NCBI GenBank assembly: GCA_025350445.1
Contig: JANXXV010000124.1
Location: forward strand, 1-8,361
DNA: 8,361 nucleotides
Reading direction: 5' to 3'
Origin: Bryobacteraceae bacterium
Lineage (GTDB): Bacteria > Acidobacteriota > Terriglobia > Bryobacterales > Bryobacteraceae
How positions within the stretch are numbered: the first letter of the stretch is position 1; each line of letters opens with the position of its first letter. The notes under the pieces are model-generated. The model was given only the letters and a program-made list of their open reading frames with translations, was not told the origin of the DNA and searched no databases. The position numbers were made by a program, and so were the translations under genes. Below, piece by piece: positions 1 to 6,098 of this stretch.

Positions 1-70
1 GATCAACAAGTTTCAAATTAGAGCCATGGCGAAAGCCTATTTCGCTTTGCCGAAAGTTATAGTTAAGTAG
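1..70 (+). CDS. Possible C-terminal tail of an upstream gene (partial)
   Basis: The frame that begins at base 2 is open from the left edge to a TAG at 68-70. It would give a 22-residue basic, hydrophobic tail ending ALPKVIVK. An ATG at 26 could instead start a 14-codon mini-ORF. Twenty-two open codons can easily arise by chance, so this is a weak call. I cannot assign a product. In favour of it, the stop codon lies in the first copy of the repeat tract that follows, which would fit duplication of the gene's own end. Confidence 0.25.
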   Translation, partial: INKFQIRAMAKAYFALPKVIVK

Positions 71-115
71 GGAAGTTAAGTAGTAAGGAAGTTAAGTAAG
101 TAAGGTAGTTAAGTA
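61..115 (+). repeat. Four-copy AGTTAAGTA tandem repeat in a cytosine-free leader
   Basis: The 9-base unit AGTTAAGTA occurs exactly at 61-69, 74-82, 90-98 and 107-115, with start-to-start steps of 13, 16 and 17 bases. The units are joined by G/A-rich spacers such as GGA and AGTAAGG. The + strand from 52 to 123 contains no cytosine. The tract ends in AAGGAAGG, which acts as the vgrG ribosome binding site, so the repeats run directly into the translation initiation region. The irregular steps look like slipped-strand or duplication growth rather than CRISPR. Confidence 0.75.
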
Positions 116-116
116 A

Positions 117-122
117 GGAAGG
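117..122 (+). promoter_or_regulatory. vgrG ribosome binding site
   Basis: GGAAGG lies 9 bases before the ATG at 132 and decides this start. It is the last of several similar AAGG(A) blocks in the repeat leader at 84-89, 102-105 and 115-122, so other 16S-binding-like sites sit just upstream. Confidence 0.7.
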
Positions 123-131
123 TCGAGTCCG

Positions 132-2207
132 ATGCGAGACAGCATAACGCAGGATAACAGGTTCATTTACGTCGAGACGCCCCTCGGAAAGGACAAGCTG
201 CTGCTGTTGTCCTTTAGCGGCTATGAGGAAATCTCAAGGTTGTTCAGCTTTCAGCTCGAGATGATCTCCACCGACTTCAAGATCGACTTCGCGGCTATTG
301 TAGGAAAGAATGTCACCTTTGGCCTGCCTGGCGACCCTGACGGAAACATGCGGTACTTCAACGGTTTCGTCACCAGGTTTTCGCAAGCGCCCGGCTTTGC
401 GGGCAATGCCCGCTACCAGGCCGAAGTCTCTCCCTTTCTCTGGTTTCTGACGCGGGTAGCCGACTGCCGCATCTTTCAGAATAAGAAAGTACCGGACATC
501 ATCAAACAGATTTTCGCCGACAATGGACTGCACGACTTTCAGGACGAAACCCAAGGCAGTTACCGCGAATGGGAATACTGCGTGCAATACAGGGAATCGG
601 CTTGTAACTTCGTCACCCGGCTGATGGAGCAAGAGGGCATATTCTTCTATTTCAAGCACGAGAACGGAAAACATACGCTGATCATGGCGGACCATTCGTC
701 CTCCGACAAATCCTGCCCCATCAAATCCGATTTCCGCTACGAGGAGAATACCGGCTCCGGAGTGAATAAGGACGAAGACATGATCAGCACCTGGCGGCTG
801 GATCACTCCATCCGTCCCGGCAAGTATTCGATCAACGATTTCAACTTCAAAACCCCGACGCTCGATCTCACGGCGAACGCAAGCGGCCAGGTGAGTGAGG
901 GCGGAAACACAAATTTTGAAGTGTTCGACTATCCCGGCGAATACGACACCAAGGCGGAGGGCACAACGTATGTCGGCGTAAGAATGGATGAAGAGGAGGC
1001 CCCTCACGCGGTCATCACCGGTTCCGGCAATGCGCGCCCGTTCTGCGCCGGCTTCAAATTTAAGCTCCTGGAACATCTTCGCGCCGACCAGAACGGATCG
1101 TACCTCTTGACTTCGGTTCACCACAACGCCTATGAAGGCGGCACCTACCCGGGCTTGAATGGAGGGGAAGAGGAAGCGCTGTATTCGAACACATTTACCT
1201 GTATCCCCATTGCTACGCCGTTTCGTCCGCAGCGCCTCTCGCCGCGGCCTCAAATGCAGGGGACGCAAACCGCATTTGTCGTTGGCCCTAAAGGGGAGGA
1301 GATCTATGTCGACAAGTACGGCCGCGTGAAAGTTCAGTTCCATTGGGACCGGCGCGGCACGTACGACGAGAAGAGTTCCTGTTGGATTCGAGTCTCGCAT
1401 TTGTGGGCGGGAAAAGGCTGGGGCGCCATTTACACGCCGCGCATCGGGCAGGAGGTAATCGTCGATTTTCTGGAAGGCGACCCCGACCGGCCCATTATCA
1501 CCGGCCGCGTCTACAATGCCGATTCCATGCCCCCGTACGCGCTTCCGGATGAGATGACGAAGAGCACCATCAAGTCCTACAGCACCAAGGGCGGCGGCGG
1601 GTTCAATGAGTTCCGGTTTGAGGATAAGAAAGGCAAGGAACAGATCTTCCTGCATGCCGAGAAGGATCAGCACGACCGCATCAAGAACGACCGGCTAACT
1701 TTTATCGGCAACGACACGCACATGATTGTGTGGCGCGACCAACTGGAGAAAGTAAAGCGGGATAAACATCTGCAAGTTACCGGTGACCAGAACGAAAAGG
1801 TGGGCGGCACGGTCTCGCTCAGCGCCGGCTGCGACCAGGAAATTAAGGTCGGAAAGAATTATGCGCTTGATGCGGCGATGGAGATCCATCTCAAGGCAGG
1901 CATGAATATGGTGCTGGAAGCCGGGGCGAGCCTCACCCTGAAAGTTGGCGGCAACTTCATCAACATCAATCCAGCCGGCGTGTTCATCAAGGGCGCCATG
2001 GTGATGATAAATAGCGGCGGCGCCCCCGGCAGCGGTTCCGGTTCGCATCCCGCGGCCCCGAAAGATCCGCTGGAAGCCGACGATGCCATTCCCGGGAAGA
2101 AACCGGAAATGCCGCCGCCGAAAACCCCCACCGCTTCCACTTACAGCCCGGCCGCAATCGTGATGAAACAGGCCGCCCAGTCAGGCGCGCCTTTTTGCGA
2201 TATATGA
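132..2207 (+). CDS. vgrG: T6SS spike protein VgrG (TssI)
   Basis: VgrG forms the trimeric spike at the tip of the Hcp tube of the type VI secretion system and is pushed into target cells. At 691 residues it has the usual length of a non-evolved VgrG. The N-terminal half is the gp27-like/Phage_GPD part, with the family stretch around residues 150-190 (CVQYRES, then RLMEQEGIFFYF). The gp5-like OB fold covers about 378-465 (DKYGRVKVQFHWDRRG, then GDPDRPIITGRVYN). The conserved GFNEFRFEDKKGKEQIFLHAEKD region follows, then short beta repeats of the needle ending near PAGVFIKGAMVMINSGG (614-630). The last 55 or so residues are Pro-rich and end QAAQSGAPFCDI, like the Cys-containing tail of many VgrGs that work with DUF4123 adaptors. 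No C-terminal effector domain is present. It is followed by the adaptor and tip genes. Confidence 0.97.
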   Translation: MRDSITQDNRFIYVETPLGKDKLLLLSFSGYEEISRLFSFQLEMISTDFKIDFAAIVGKNVTFGLPGDPDGNMRYFNGFVTRFSQAPGFAGNARYQAEVSPFLWFLTRVADCRIFQNKKVPDIIKQIFADNGLHDFQDETQGSYREWEYCVQYRESACNFVTRLMEQEGIFFYFKHENGKHTLIMADHSSSDKSCPIKSDFRYEENTGSGVNKDEDMISTWRLDHSIRPGKYSINDFNFKTPTLDLTANASGQVSEGGNTNFEVFDYPGEYDTKAEGTTYVGVRMDEEEAPHAVITGSGNARPFCAGFKFKLLEHLRADQNGSYLLTSVHHNAYEGGTYPGLNGGEEEALYSNTFTCIPIATPFRPQRLSPRPQMQGTQTAFVVGPKGEEIYVDKYGRVKVQFHWDRRGTYDEKSSCWIRVSHLWAGKGWGAIYTPRIGQEVIVDFLEGDPDRPIITGRVYNADSMPPYALPDEMTKSTIKSYSTKGGGGFNEFRFEDKKGKEQIFLHAEKDQHDRIKNDRLTFIGNDTHMIVWRDQLEKVKRDKHLQVTGDQNEKVGGTVSLSAGCDQEIKVGKNYALDAAMEIHLKAGMNMVLEAGASLTLKVGGNFININPAGVFIKGAMVMINSGGAPGSGSGSHPAAPKDPLEADDAIPGKKPEMPPPKTPTASTYSPAAIVMKQAAQSGAPFCDI

Positions 2208-2238
2208 CCGGCCTGATGATACCGGCCCGTGAGGCCGG
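2208..2238 (+). other. Strong hairpin between vgrG and the adaptor gene
   Basis: The hairpin starts directly after the vgrG stop. CCGGCC (2222-2227) and GGCCGG (2233-2238) form a perfect 6-bp GC stem with a 5-base loop. The upstream CCGGCCT (2208-2214) can instead pair with AGGCCGG (2232-2238) over 7 bp, so the two structures exclude each other. No T-run follows (the next bases are ACGACAAAAG), so it does not look like an intrinsic terminator. mRNA processing, 3'-end protection or tuning of adaptor translation are possible roles. Confidence 0.6.
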
Positions 2239-2262
2239 ACGACAAAAGAAAAATGGATCGAG

Positions 2263-2808
2263 ATGAAAAATAATATTCAGTTGATCGACCGCGAATTGTT
2301 CGAGGAGCCGGGTGTCAATGCGTTTGCCGTGCTGGATGGCGCTTCCGTTCCCGGCTTGGTCCAGTTGTTGCAGCGGTGCAGCCCGCAGTACGAATGCCTG
2401 TATCGCGGCGAACTCAAGCCAGATATCGCGGAGGTTGCGCCTTACCTCGTCCAGTTGGAAGCGGGTACGGAGTTTACGGATCTGGTGCTGGACCAGGGTT
2501 GGGGAAAACATTGGGCCCTGTTCGCTTTGACGCCGGAGGACCTTTTCGCCATGCGCCAGCACTTGCGAAGATTTCTGACCGTACATGACAGCACTGGAAA
2601 ACCGCTCTTGTTCCGCTTTTACGATCCGCGCGTGATGAGCGTCTATTTACCCACCTGCCAGCCGGCTGAAGTGAAAGAAATGTTCGGCCCTGTTTCCAGG
2701 TACTTCATGGAATCGGAGTCGCCCGATGTCGCGCTCTCGTTCCAACACAAAGACGGCTCGCTGGCGCAAAAGAAAGTGCCGTTGACCGGCGTTCCGGGAA
2801 GAAAATAA
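2263..2808 (+). CDS. DUF4123 T6SS adaptor/chaperone (Tap/TEC type)
   Basis: DUF4123 proteins bind a cognate effector and load it on the VgrG/PAAR spike; they stay in the cytoplasm. The 181-residue product has the expected family features: an N-terminal FAVLDGASVPGL strand-turn, LYRGEL followed by APYLVQLE in the middle, the signature FRFYDPR at 117-123, and FGPVSRYF at 141-148. The ribosome binding site is weak (GGATCGAG just before the ATG), and a hairpin lies upstream, so expression may depend partly on vgrG translation. The next gene starts 9 bases after the stop. The order vgrG, DUF4123, PAAR is typical of T6SS cargo cassettes, but no obvious cargo gene follows. Confidence 0.9.
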   Translation: MKNNIQLIDRELFEEPGVNAFAVLDGASVPGLVQLLQRCSPQYECLYRGELKPDIAEVAPYLVQLEAGTEFTDLVLDQGWGKHWALFALTPEDLFAMRQHLRRFLTVHDSTGKPLLFRFYDPRVMSVYLPTCQPAEVKEMFGPVSRYFMESESPDVALSFQHKDGSLAQKKVPLTGVPGRK

Positions 2809-2813
2809 GGAAG
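2807..2813 (+). promoter_or_regulatory. Ribosome binding site of the PAAR gene overlapping the adaptor stop
   Basis: AAGGAAG overlaps the TAA (2806-2808) of the adaptor gene and lies 4 bases before the ATG at 2818. This suggests translational coupling of the adaptor and tip proteins. Confidence 0.65.
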
Positions 2814-2817
2814 CCAT

Positions 2818-3318
2818 ATGCCAACTGGTCCCGCTGCCAGAATTACAGACAACGTTTTGCACCCGCTTCCCCCGGTATTGACGCCCGGCCCTGGAAGCTT
2901 GGATGTGCTCATTGGAATGCTGCCCGCTTGGCGCGGCATTCCCGCAGCAGCCGCCGCCGGGATTATGGCGGCGAAGAATGCAGCCGACACGGCGCTCAAG
3001 GTCGCCGCTGCCGCCACGTTGACCGCCATGGGCACGCCGGGCGCTCCCGCGGCGAAGTTAGCGGAAGAGACGTTGAAGACCGCGACACTGGCCAGTATGA
3101 CGGCAGCGATCATGAGTGCCTCCGGTGGCGCGGATATTCATGCTTGTGTGACCCCGCTTCCTCTTCCTCCCCATGGCCCCGGTGTTGTCGTCGACGGAAG
3201 TAAAACGGTGTTGATCAACAACCTGCCGGCCTGCCGTATGATGGACACGATCATCGAACCATTGGGGCCTCCGAATAAAATCGCGAAGGGCGAGCCCACC
3301 GTGATCATCGGCGGCTAG
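2818..3318 (+). CDS. PAAR-type T6SS spike-tip protein with Ala-rich insertion
   Basis: PAAR proteins form the sharp metal-binding cone on top of VgrG. The 166-residue product has two PAAR-like parts. Residues 1-40 carry GPAARITDNVLH (His15) and a GSLDVLIGMLPAWRG strand pair. Residues 104-166 carry ADIHACVTPLPLPPHGPG (His108, Cys110, His119), then GSKTVLINNLPACRMMD (Cys139) and PPNKI with EPTVIIGG at the end. The conserved His and Cys residues are likely metal ligands. Between the parts lies an Ala-rich segment of about 60 residues (42-103), predicted helical, in place of a simple loop. The product ends right at the PAAR fold, so no toxin domain is fused. It is translationally coupled to the DUF4123 gene, which fits tip/adaptor partnership. 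Confidence 0.9.
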   Translation: MPTGPAARITDNVLHPLPPVLTPGPGSLDVLIGMLPAWRGIPAAAAAGIMAAKNAADTALKVAAAATLTAMGTPGAPAAKLAEETLKTATLASMTAAIMSASGGADIHACVTPLPLPPHGPGVVVDGSKTVLINNLPACRMMDTIIEPLGPPNKIAKGEPTVIIGG

Positions 3319-3354
3319 TGCAGGATGTTCAAAATAACCAGACAGCCTGGGACG

Positions 3355-3372
3355 GCGGACCCCTTGGTCCGC
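3355..3372. repeat. Inverted repeat 1 (GCGGACC / GGTCCGC)
   Basis: A perfect 7-bp stem pairs 3355-3361 with 3366-3372 around the loop CCTT. No T-run follows. Its centre (GGAC-CCCTTG-GTCC) resembles the centre of inverted repeat 2 (AGAC-ACCTTG-TCT), so the two may be diverged copies of one dispersed element. Confidence 0.6.
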
Positions 3373-3506
3373 GCCTCGGCCCCTGCCTCGGCTTTCCGGA
3401 TCACAAGCGCCATCCAGGCGGATGGCCGCGGCCCCGGTGAACCGCCGTCCTATCCGAGTCCCTGGCGTGCTGTCCCGGCTAATTCTTTACAACATGCTAC
3501 TGGGCG

Positions 3507-3531
3507 CAAGGTGGGGCAGACACCTTGTCTG
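3507..3531. repeat. Inverted repeat 2 with two overlapping stems
   Basis: CAAGGTG (3507-3513) pairs perfectly with CACCTTG (3521-3527) around a 7-base loop. In the same DNA, CAGAC (3517-3521) pairs with GTCTG (3527-3531) around ACCTT. The two hairpins share bases and cannot form together. Confidence 0.55.
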
Positions 3532-3666
3532 AGCGCTCGCCCCTCGGTCGCGCTCTTGCTCCCATCGCCAACTCTTACGGGGGACAGGACTCTGGCCAAT
3601 TTGCGGACACTACACATGTGTTATATCCGCGAACTCGCCAGGCGGATCGAATCCTGCCGTTCACGC

Positions 3667-3689
3667 CTGTCCAGCTATTTCCTGGACAG
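3667..3689. repeat. Inverted repeat 3 (CTGTCCAG / CTGGACAG)
   Basis: A perfect 8-bp stem pairs 3667-3674 with 3682-3689 around a 7-base loop (CTATTTC). It lies about 65 bases before the transporter start. It could be a stable RNA hairpin or, as DNA, an operator-like site. Confidence 0.6.
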
Positions 3690-3713
3690 TGCCCTAAACG
3701 GAACGAATCTTCC

Positions 3714-3735
3714 AACCGGCCGGAGGCCTCCGGTT
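3714..3735. repeat. Palindrome just upstream of the transporter gene
   Basis: CCGGAGGCCTCCGG (3720-3733) is a perfect 14-base palindrome. The flanking AACCGG (3714-3719) can alternatively pair with CCGGTT (3730-3735). It ends 19 bases before the ATG at 3755, so it could act as an operator or as a structure limiting ribosome access. Confidence 0.55.
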
Positions 3736-3754
3736 ATCCGCGATAGAGACCGTT

Positions 3755-4792
3755 ATGAATGCCAGAGCTGTAGTCCTTTTCCTCATCACCTTCACGGCGA
3801 TCCTGCTGGTTGCCCTGATCGCGTTCCCGTTCCTGCCCGCAATCACCGGGGCAATCGGGCTCGCCGTCATCACGCACCATCCCTACGACTGGCTCAGGAC
3901 GAAGATCAAGAGCCGAAACGCGGCGGCAGGTCTGATGCTGACGCTGGTGATCCTGGTCCTGATTATTCCCGCGGCGTTCGTCGTCAGCGGAGTGGCCCGC
4001 CAGATCAGCCAGGCCGCGCGTTTCTTTCAAGGGCCGGACTTCCAGCGGAGCGTCACTGCGCTGTTGGCCCGGTATCCACGAATGGCGTCCTCGGTTTCCC
4101 GCATCGAACAGGAGTTCGATCTGGGAGACGTGGTCCAGCAAAGCGCGAAATTCGTTGCCTCCCATGCGGGCGGCTTTCTTGGCCGCTCCGCAACTACTCT
4201 TACTCAACTGGTGCTCATGCTGTTCACCCTCTTTTTTCTGTATCGCGACCGGGAAGATTCCATCCGCATGTTGCGCTCCCTGTTGCCGTTCCAGGAACAG
4301 GAAAAGGGCGTTCTTCTGTCCCGCATTTACGATACCCTCTGCGCCACCTTGCAGGGCAGCCTGAGCATCGCTCTGATCCAGGGGACTCTCGGTGGCGCCA
4401 TGTTCTGGTTGCTCGGCATCCCGGCCGCACTGTTGTGGGGCGTGTTCATGAGCGTCATGGCGTTGATACCGTCGCTAGGCACCTTCCTGGTTTGGGTGCC
4501 CGCCGCCATTTACCTCTTTCTGAGCGGCCAGCCCTGGAAATCCGCCATCCTGTTTGCCTGGGGCGCCCTTGTGGTTGGAACTATCGACAATATCCTGTAT
4601 CCCACACTGGTGGGTGCGCGATTGCAACTCCACACGGTCGCCGTACTTTTCTCGGTTCTGGGCGCGATCGCACTGGTAGGGATTCCGGGAATAGTTCTTG
4701 GGCCGCTCATTTTGAATGTAACTCTGGCGCTGATTTCGTTCTGGCAGGAACGGCCGCCGGGTTTCCGGAACGCCTCCACCGGCAGTCAATAG
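3755..4792 (+). CDS. AI-2E/PerM-family transporter
   Basis: This is an inner-membrane protein of the AI-2E transporter superfamily (TqsA/PerM/YdiK/YhhT). Members are linked to autoinducer-2 export, Na+/H+ antiport or permease roles, and the substrate cannot be told from sequence. At 345 residues it has normal length. The layout fits: an N-terminal hydrophobic hairpin (about 5-42), a third helix (about 57-80), a soluble amphipathic middle (about 83-140), a helix at about 149-167 ending FFLYRDRE, and a C-terminal bundle. Signatures seen are IPSLGTFLVWVP (from 238), GTIDNILYP (around 275-283) and GIPGIVLGPLIL near the end. No strong ribosome binding site precedes the ATG. It is well separated from both neighbours and need not be related to the T6SS cassette. 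Confidence 0.93.
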   Translation: MNARAVVLFLITFTAILLVALIAFPFLPAITGAIGLAVITHHPYDWLRTKIKSRNAAAGLMLTLVILVLIIPAAFVVSGVARQISQAARFFQGPDFQRSVTALLARYPRMASSVSRIEQEFDLGDVVQQSAKFVASHAGGFLGRSATTLTQLVLMLFTLFFLYRDREDSIRMLRSLLPFQEQEKGVLLSRIYDTLCATLQGSLSIALIQGTLGGAMFWLLGIPAALLWGVFMSVMALIPSLGTFLVWVPAAIYLFLSGQPWKSAILFAWGALVVGTIDNILYPTLVGARLQLHTVAVLFSVLGAIALVGIPGIVLGPLILNVTLALISFWQERPPGFRNASTGSQ

Positions 4793-4871
4793 ATCCCATC
4801 TCCGGGTAACCCTCCTGCGCCACCGCTGTGCTTTTCGCGTACCGTCTGCCCATTCGCGCCGAAGATTTCTA

Positions 4872-4900
4872 TTGATCCAACTGACAGGCAGCCGGATAAT
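4872..4900 (+). promoter_or_regulatory. Sigma70-type promoter candidate for the SDR gene
   Basis: TTGATC (4872-4877) and GATAAT (4895-4900) are separated by exactly 17 bases, matching 4/6 and 5/6 of the consensus boxes. The predicted start of transcription near 4907 leaves a 5' leader of about 45 bases before the ATG at 4952. The surrounding gap (4793-4951) shows nothing else. Confidence 0.5.
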
Positions 4901-4951
4901 GCTGGCCGGAGTCTGAGTCCTCATTTAGGGTGACTGCAATTCTCAGAGTCT

Positions 4952-5797
4952 ATGATGAGACCAGTGGATATCGTCATCGTCGGTTGCGGGTATACCGGAA
5001 GTCGGGTTGCGTCCAGGCTGCTGTCGGCCGGTGCCCGCGTGCGGATCACCGTCCGCAATCCGGAAAGCGCCGCGGCGCTCAAACGGCAAGGCGCGGAAGT
5101 GTTCGCCTGGGATGCCGCCGATCCACAACCGCTTCCCATACCGGAAGGATCTGCTCTGCTGCACTCGGTTCCCTCGCTGCTGATCTCCGGCCAGCCCGCC
5201 GATCCCACTCCGGCACTCCTCGCGGCGTTACGCGGCACTCCTTCGCGCGTCGTCTATCTGTCCACCACGGGAGTCTATGGGTCCGTCCGCGACGTAGATC
5301 ATCGCACGCCGGTCAATCCGCAATCGAGCCGCGAACAAGTCCGCGTGGATGCCGAAACCGCCGTGACAGCAGGCCCCTGGTCCAGCCTCATTCTGCGGCC
5401 CGCCGCCATCTACGGACCCGGCCGGGGCATTCATGCTTCCATGGCGCGCGGCGAATACCATCTGGTTGGCGGGGGACAAAATTTCGTATCGCGCATTCAT
5501 GTGGACGACTTGGCATCGCACGCGGAGGCAGCGCTGCTTTCTGTTGTAGCGGGTGCGTATCCGGTTGCCGACGAACATCCCTGCTCCGCTTGGGAAATTG
5601 CCGAATTCTGCTCGAGCCTGTTGCGCGTCCCCATGCCCGGGACGGTGCGGGCCGAGGATGTTCACCACACCCGACGGGCCGATCGCCGTGTGGATGGCAG
5701 CGAAATACGCCGCTTGCTGGCAGTGCCGCTGCGCTTTCCGTCGTACCGCAGCGGAATCCCCGATGCCCTCCTCCAACCGGCAACCCATCAAGGGTAA
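4952..5797 (+). CDS. YeeZ-like atypical SDR, NAD(P)-binding epimerase/dehydratase superfamily
   Basis: This is a soluble Rossmann-fold protein of 281 residues, close to the usual length of the YeeZ-like group (atypical SDR5-type). IVIVGCGYTGSRVA gives the dinucleotide motif GxGxxG at 11-16. VVYLSTTGVYG (100-110), LRPAAIYGPGRG (148-159) and RIHVDDLA (181-188) are the characteristic extended-SDR stretches. The classical YxxxK catalytic pair is absent: the place where it should be reads SSREQVRVDAETA. That is also seen in the YeeZ group, so it is probably a family trait and not decay. Substrate is unknown; nucleotide-sugar epimerase activity should not be assumed. Start choice: ATG at 4952 or 4955, neither with a clear ribosome binding site; a later GTG at 4964 is also possible. 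Confidence 0.88.
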   Translation: MMRPVDIVIVGCGYTGSRVASRLLSAGARVRITVRNPESAAALKRQGAEVFAWDAADPQPLPIPEGSALLHSVPSLLISGQPADPTPALLAALRGTPSRVVYLSTTGVYGSVRDVDHRTPVNPQSSREQVRVDAETAVTAGPWSSLILRPAAIYGPGRGIHASMARGEYHLVGGGQNFVSRIHVDDLASHAEAALLSVVAGAYPVADEHPCSAWEIAEFCSSLLRVPMPGTVRAEDVHHTRRADRRVDGSEIRRLLAVPLRFPSYRSGIPDALLQPATHQG

Positions 5798-6098
5798 CAG
5801 CAGCGGTAACAGCGCGAGGCTGTCCGGTTCTTGAGTGGCATCGTGTTTCCGGATTGGCTAGTGCCGGCGGCAAGAGCGGTTGGAAACGTTGCGGCCCTGA
5901 TCCTAATCCCGGCAGTTCAAATCCTGTGCATCGTGCCAAGTCGATCACATAGCTCAGAATTTCAACTGCCTCGCGGTTCACCATTCGGGTAATATCGCAT
6001 TCCGTGACAACTGCTTGCCGGATCTAGGTTGAAAGAAGTTTGAGCCCGCCGAGCCTCTATCCCAGTTATGCTATCATCGCGTCAACCAACCATTCCGG
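5798..6098. other. 301-base intergenic region without a recognisable gene
   Basis: Open frames that cross this stretch are continuations of out-of-frame readings of the SDR gene or of the next gene. It contains a close direct repeat of GGTAACAGC near its left end and a spaced GTTTCC/GGAAAC pair (5845-5850, 5882-5887), with no T-run to make a terminator. The last 30 or so bases hold a promoter candidate. Confidence 0.6.
6069..6077 (+). promoter_or_regulatory. Extended -10 promoter candidate
   Basis: TGCTATCAT contains a 5/6 match to TATAAT (TATCAT, 6072-6077) with the TG of an extended -10 one base upstream. No good -35 box lies at the right distance. Transcription would start near 6084, only about 15 bases before the ATG at 6099, leaving little room for a ribosome binding site; none is visible. 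Confidence 0.4.

Larger units (their letters stand above)
3319..3754. other. 436-base intergenic region with clustered inverted repeats
   Basis: I see no credible gene here. The long open frame that crosses it has the Arg/Ser/Pro-rich composition of an out-of-frame reading and overlaps the transporter gene. The region holds four inverted repeats, listed separately, and a short direct repeat GCCTCGGC at 3373-3380 and 3385-3392. No T-run marks an intrinsic terminator for the T6SS cassette. An effector/immunity pair would usually sit here; its place is taken by repeat-rich DNA. Confidence 0.7.

Noticed and set aside
61..115. CRISPR array
   Set aside because: The repeats are only 9 bases with spacers of 4-8 bases and no cas genes; this is a tandem repeat.
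234..1673. 479-codon open frame on the - strand inside vgrG
   Set aside because: It is an antisense shadow of a strongly supported VgrG; it shows no family motifs.
2040..2207. C-terminal effector domain on VgrG
   Set aside because: The tail after the beta needle is about 55 residues, Pro-rich and without any catalytic motif; its end matches the ordinary tails of many VgrGs.
2208..2238. Intrinsic terminator after vgrG
   Set aside because: The stem is strong, but no T-run follows and the adaptor gene starts 24 bases later in the same direction.
3325..4809. 494-codon open frame on the + strand covering the intergenic gap and the transporter gene
   Set aside because: It reads the transporter gene in the wrong frame, has Arg/Ser/Pro-rich composition and no domain I recognise. 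The overlapping 345-residue frame carries clear AI-2E family signatures.
5909..5938. tRNA-like 3' end (AGTTCAAATCC followed by GTGCCA)
   Set aside because: The T-loop-like TTCAAAT is not flanked by a complementary 5-bp stem, and no matching acceptor, D or anticodon arms are found upstream.
4930..5952. 340-codon + strand frame overlapping the SDR gene
   Set aside because: It overlaps the SDR gene entirely, is Arg/Ser/Gly-rich and lacks the Rossmann motifs of the correct frame.
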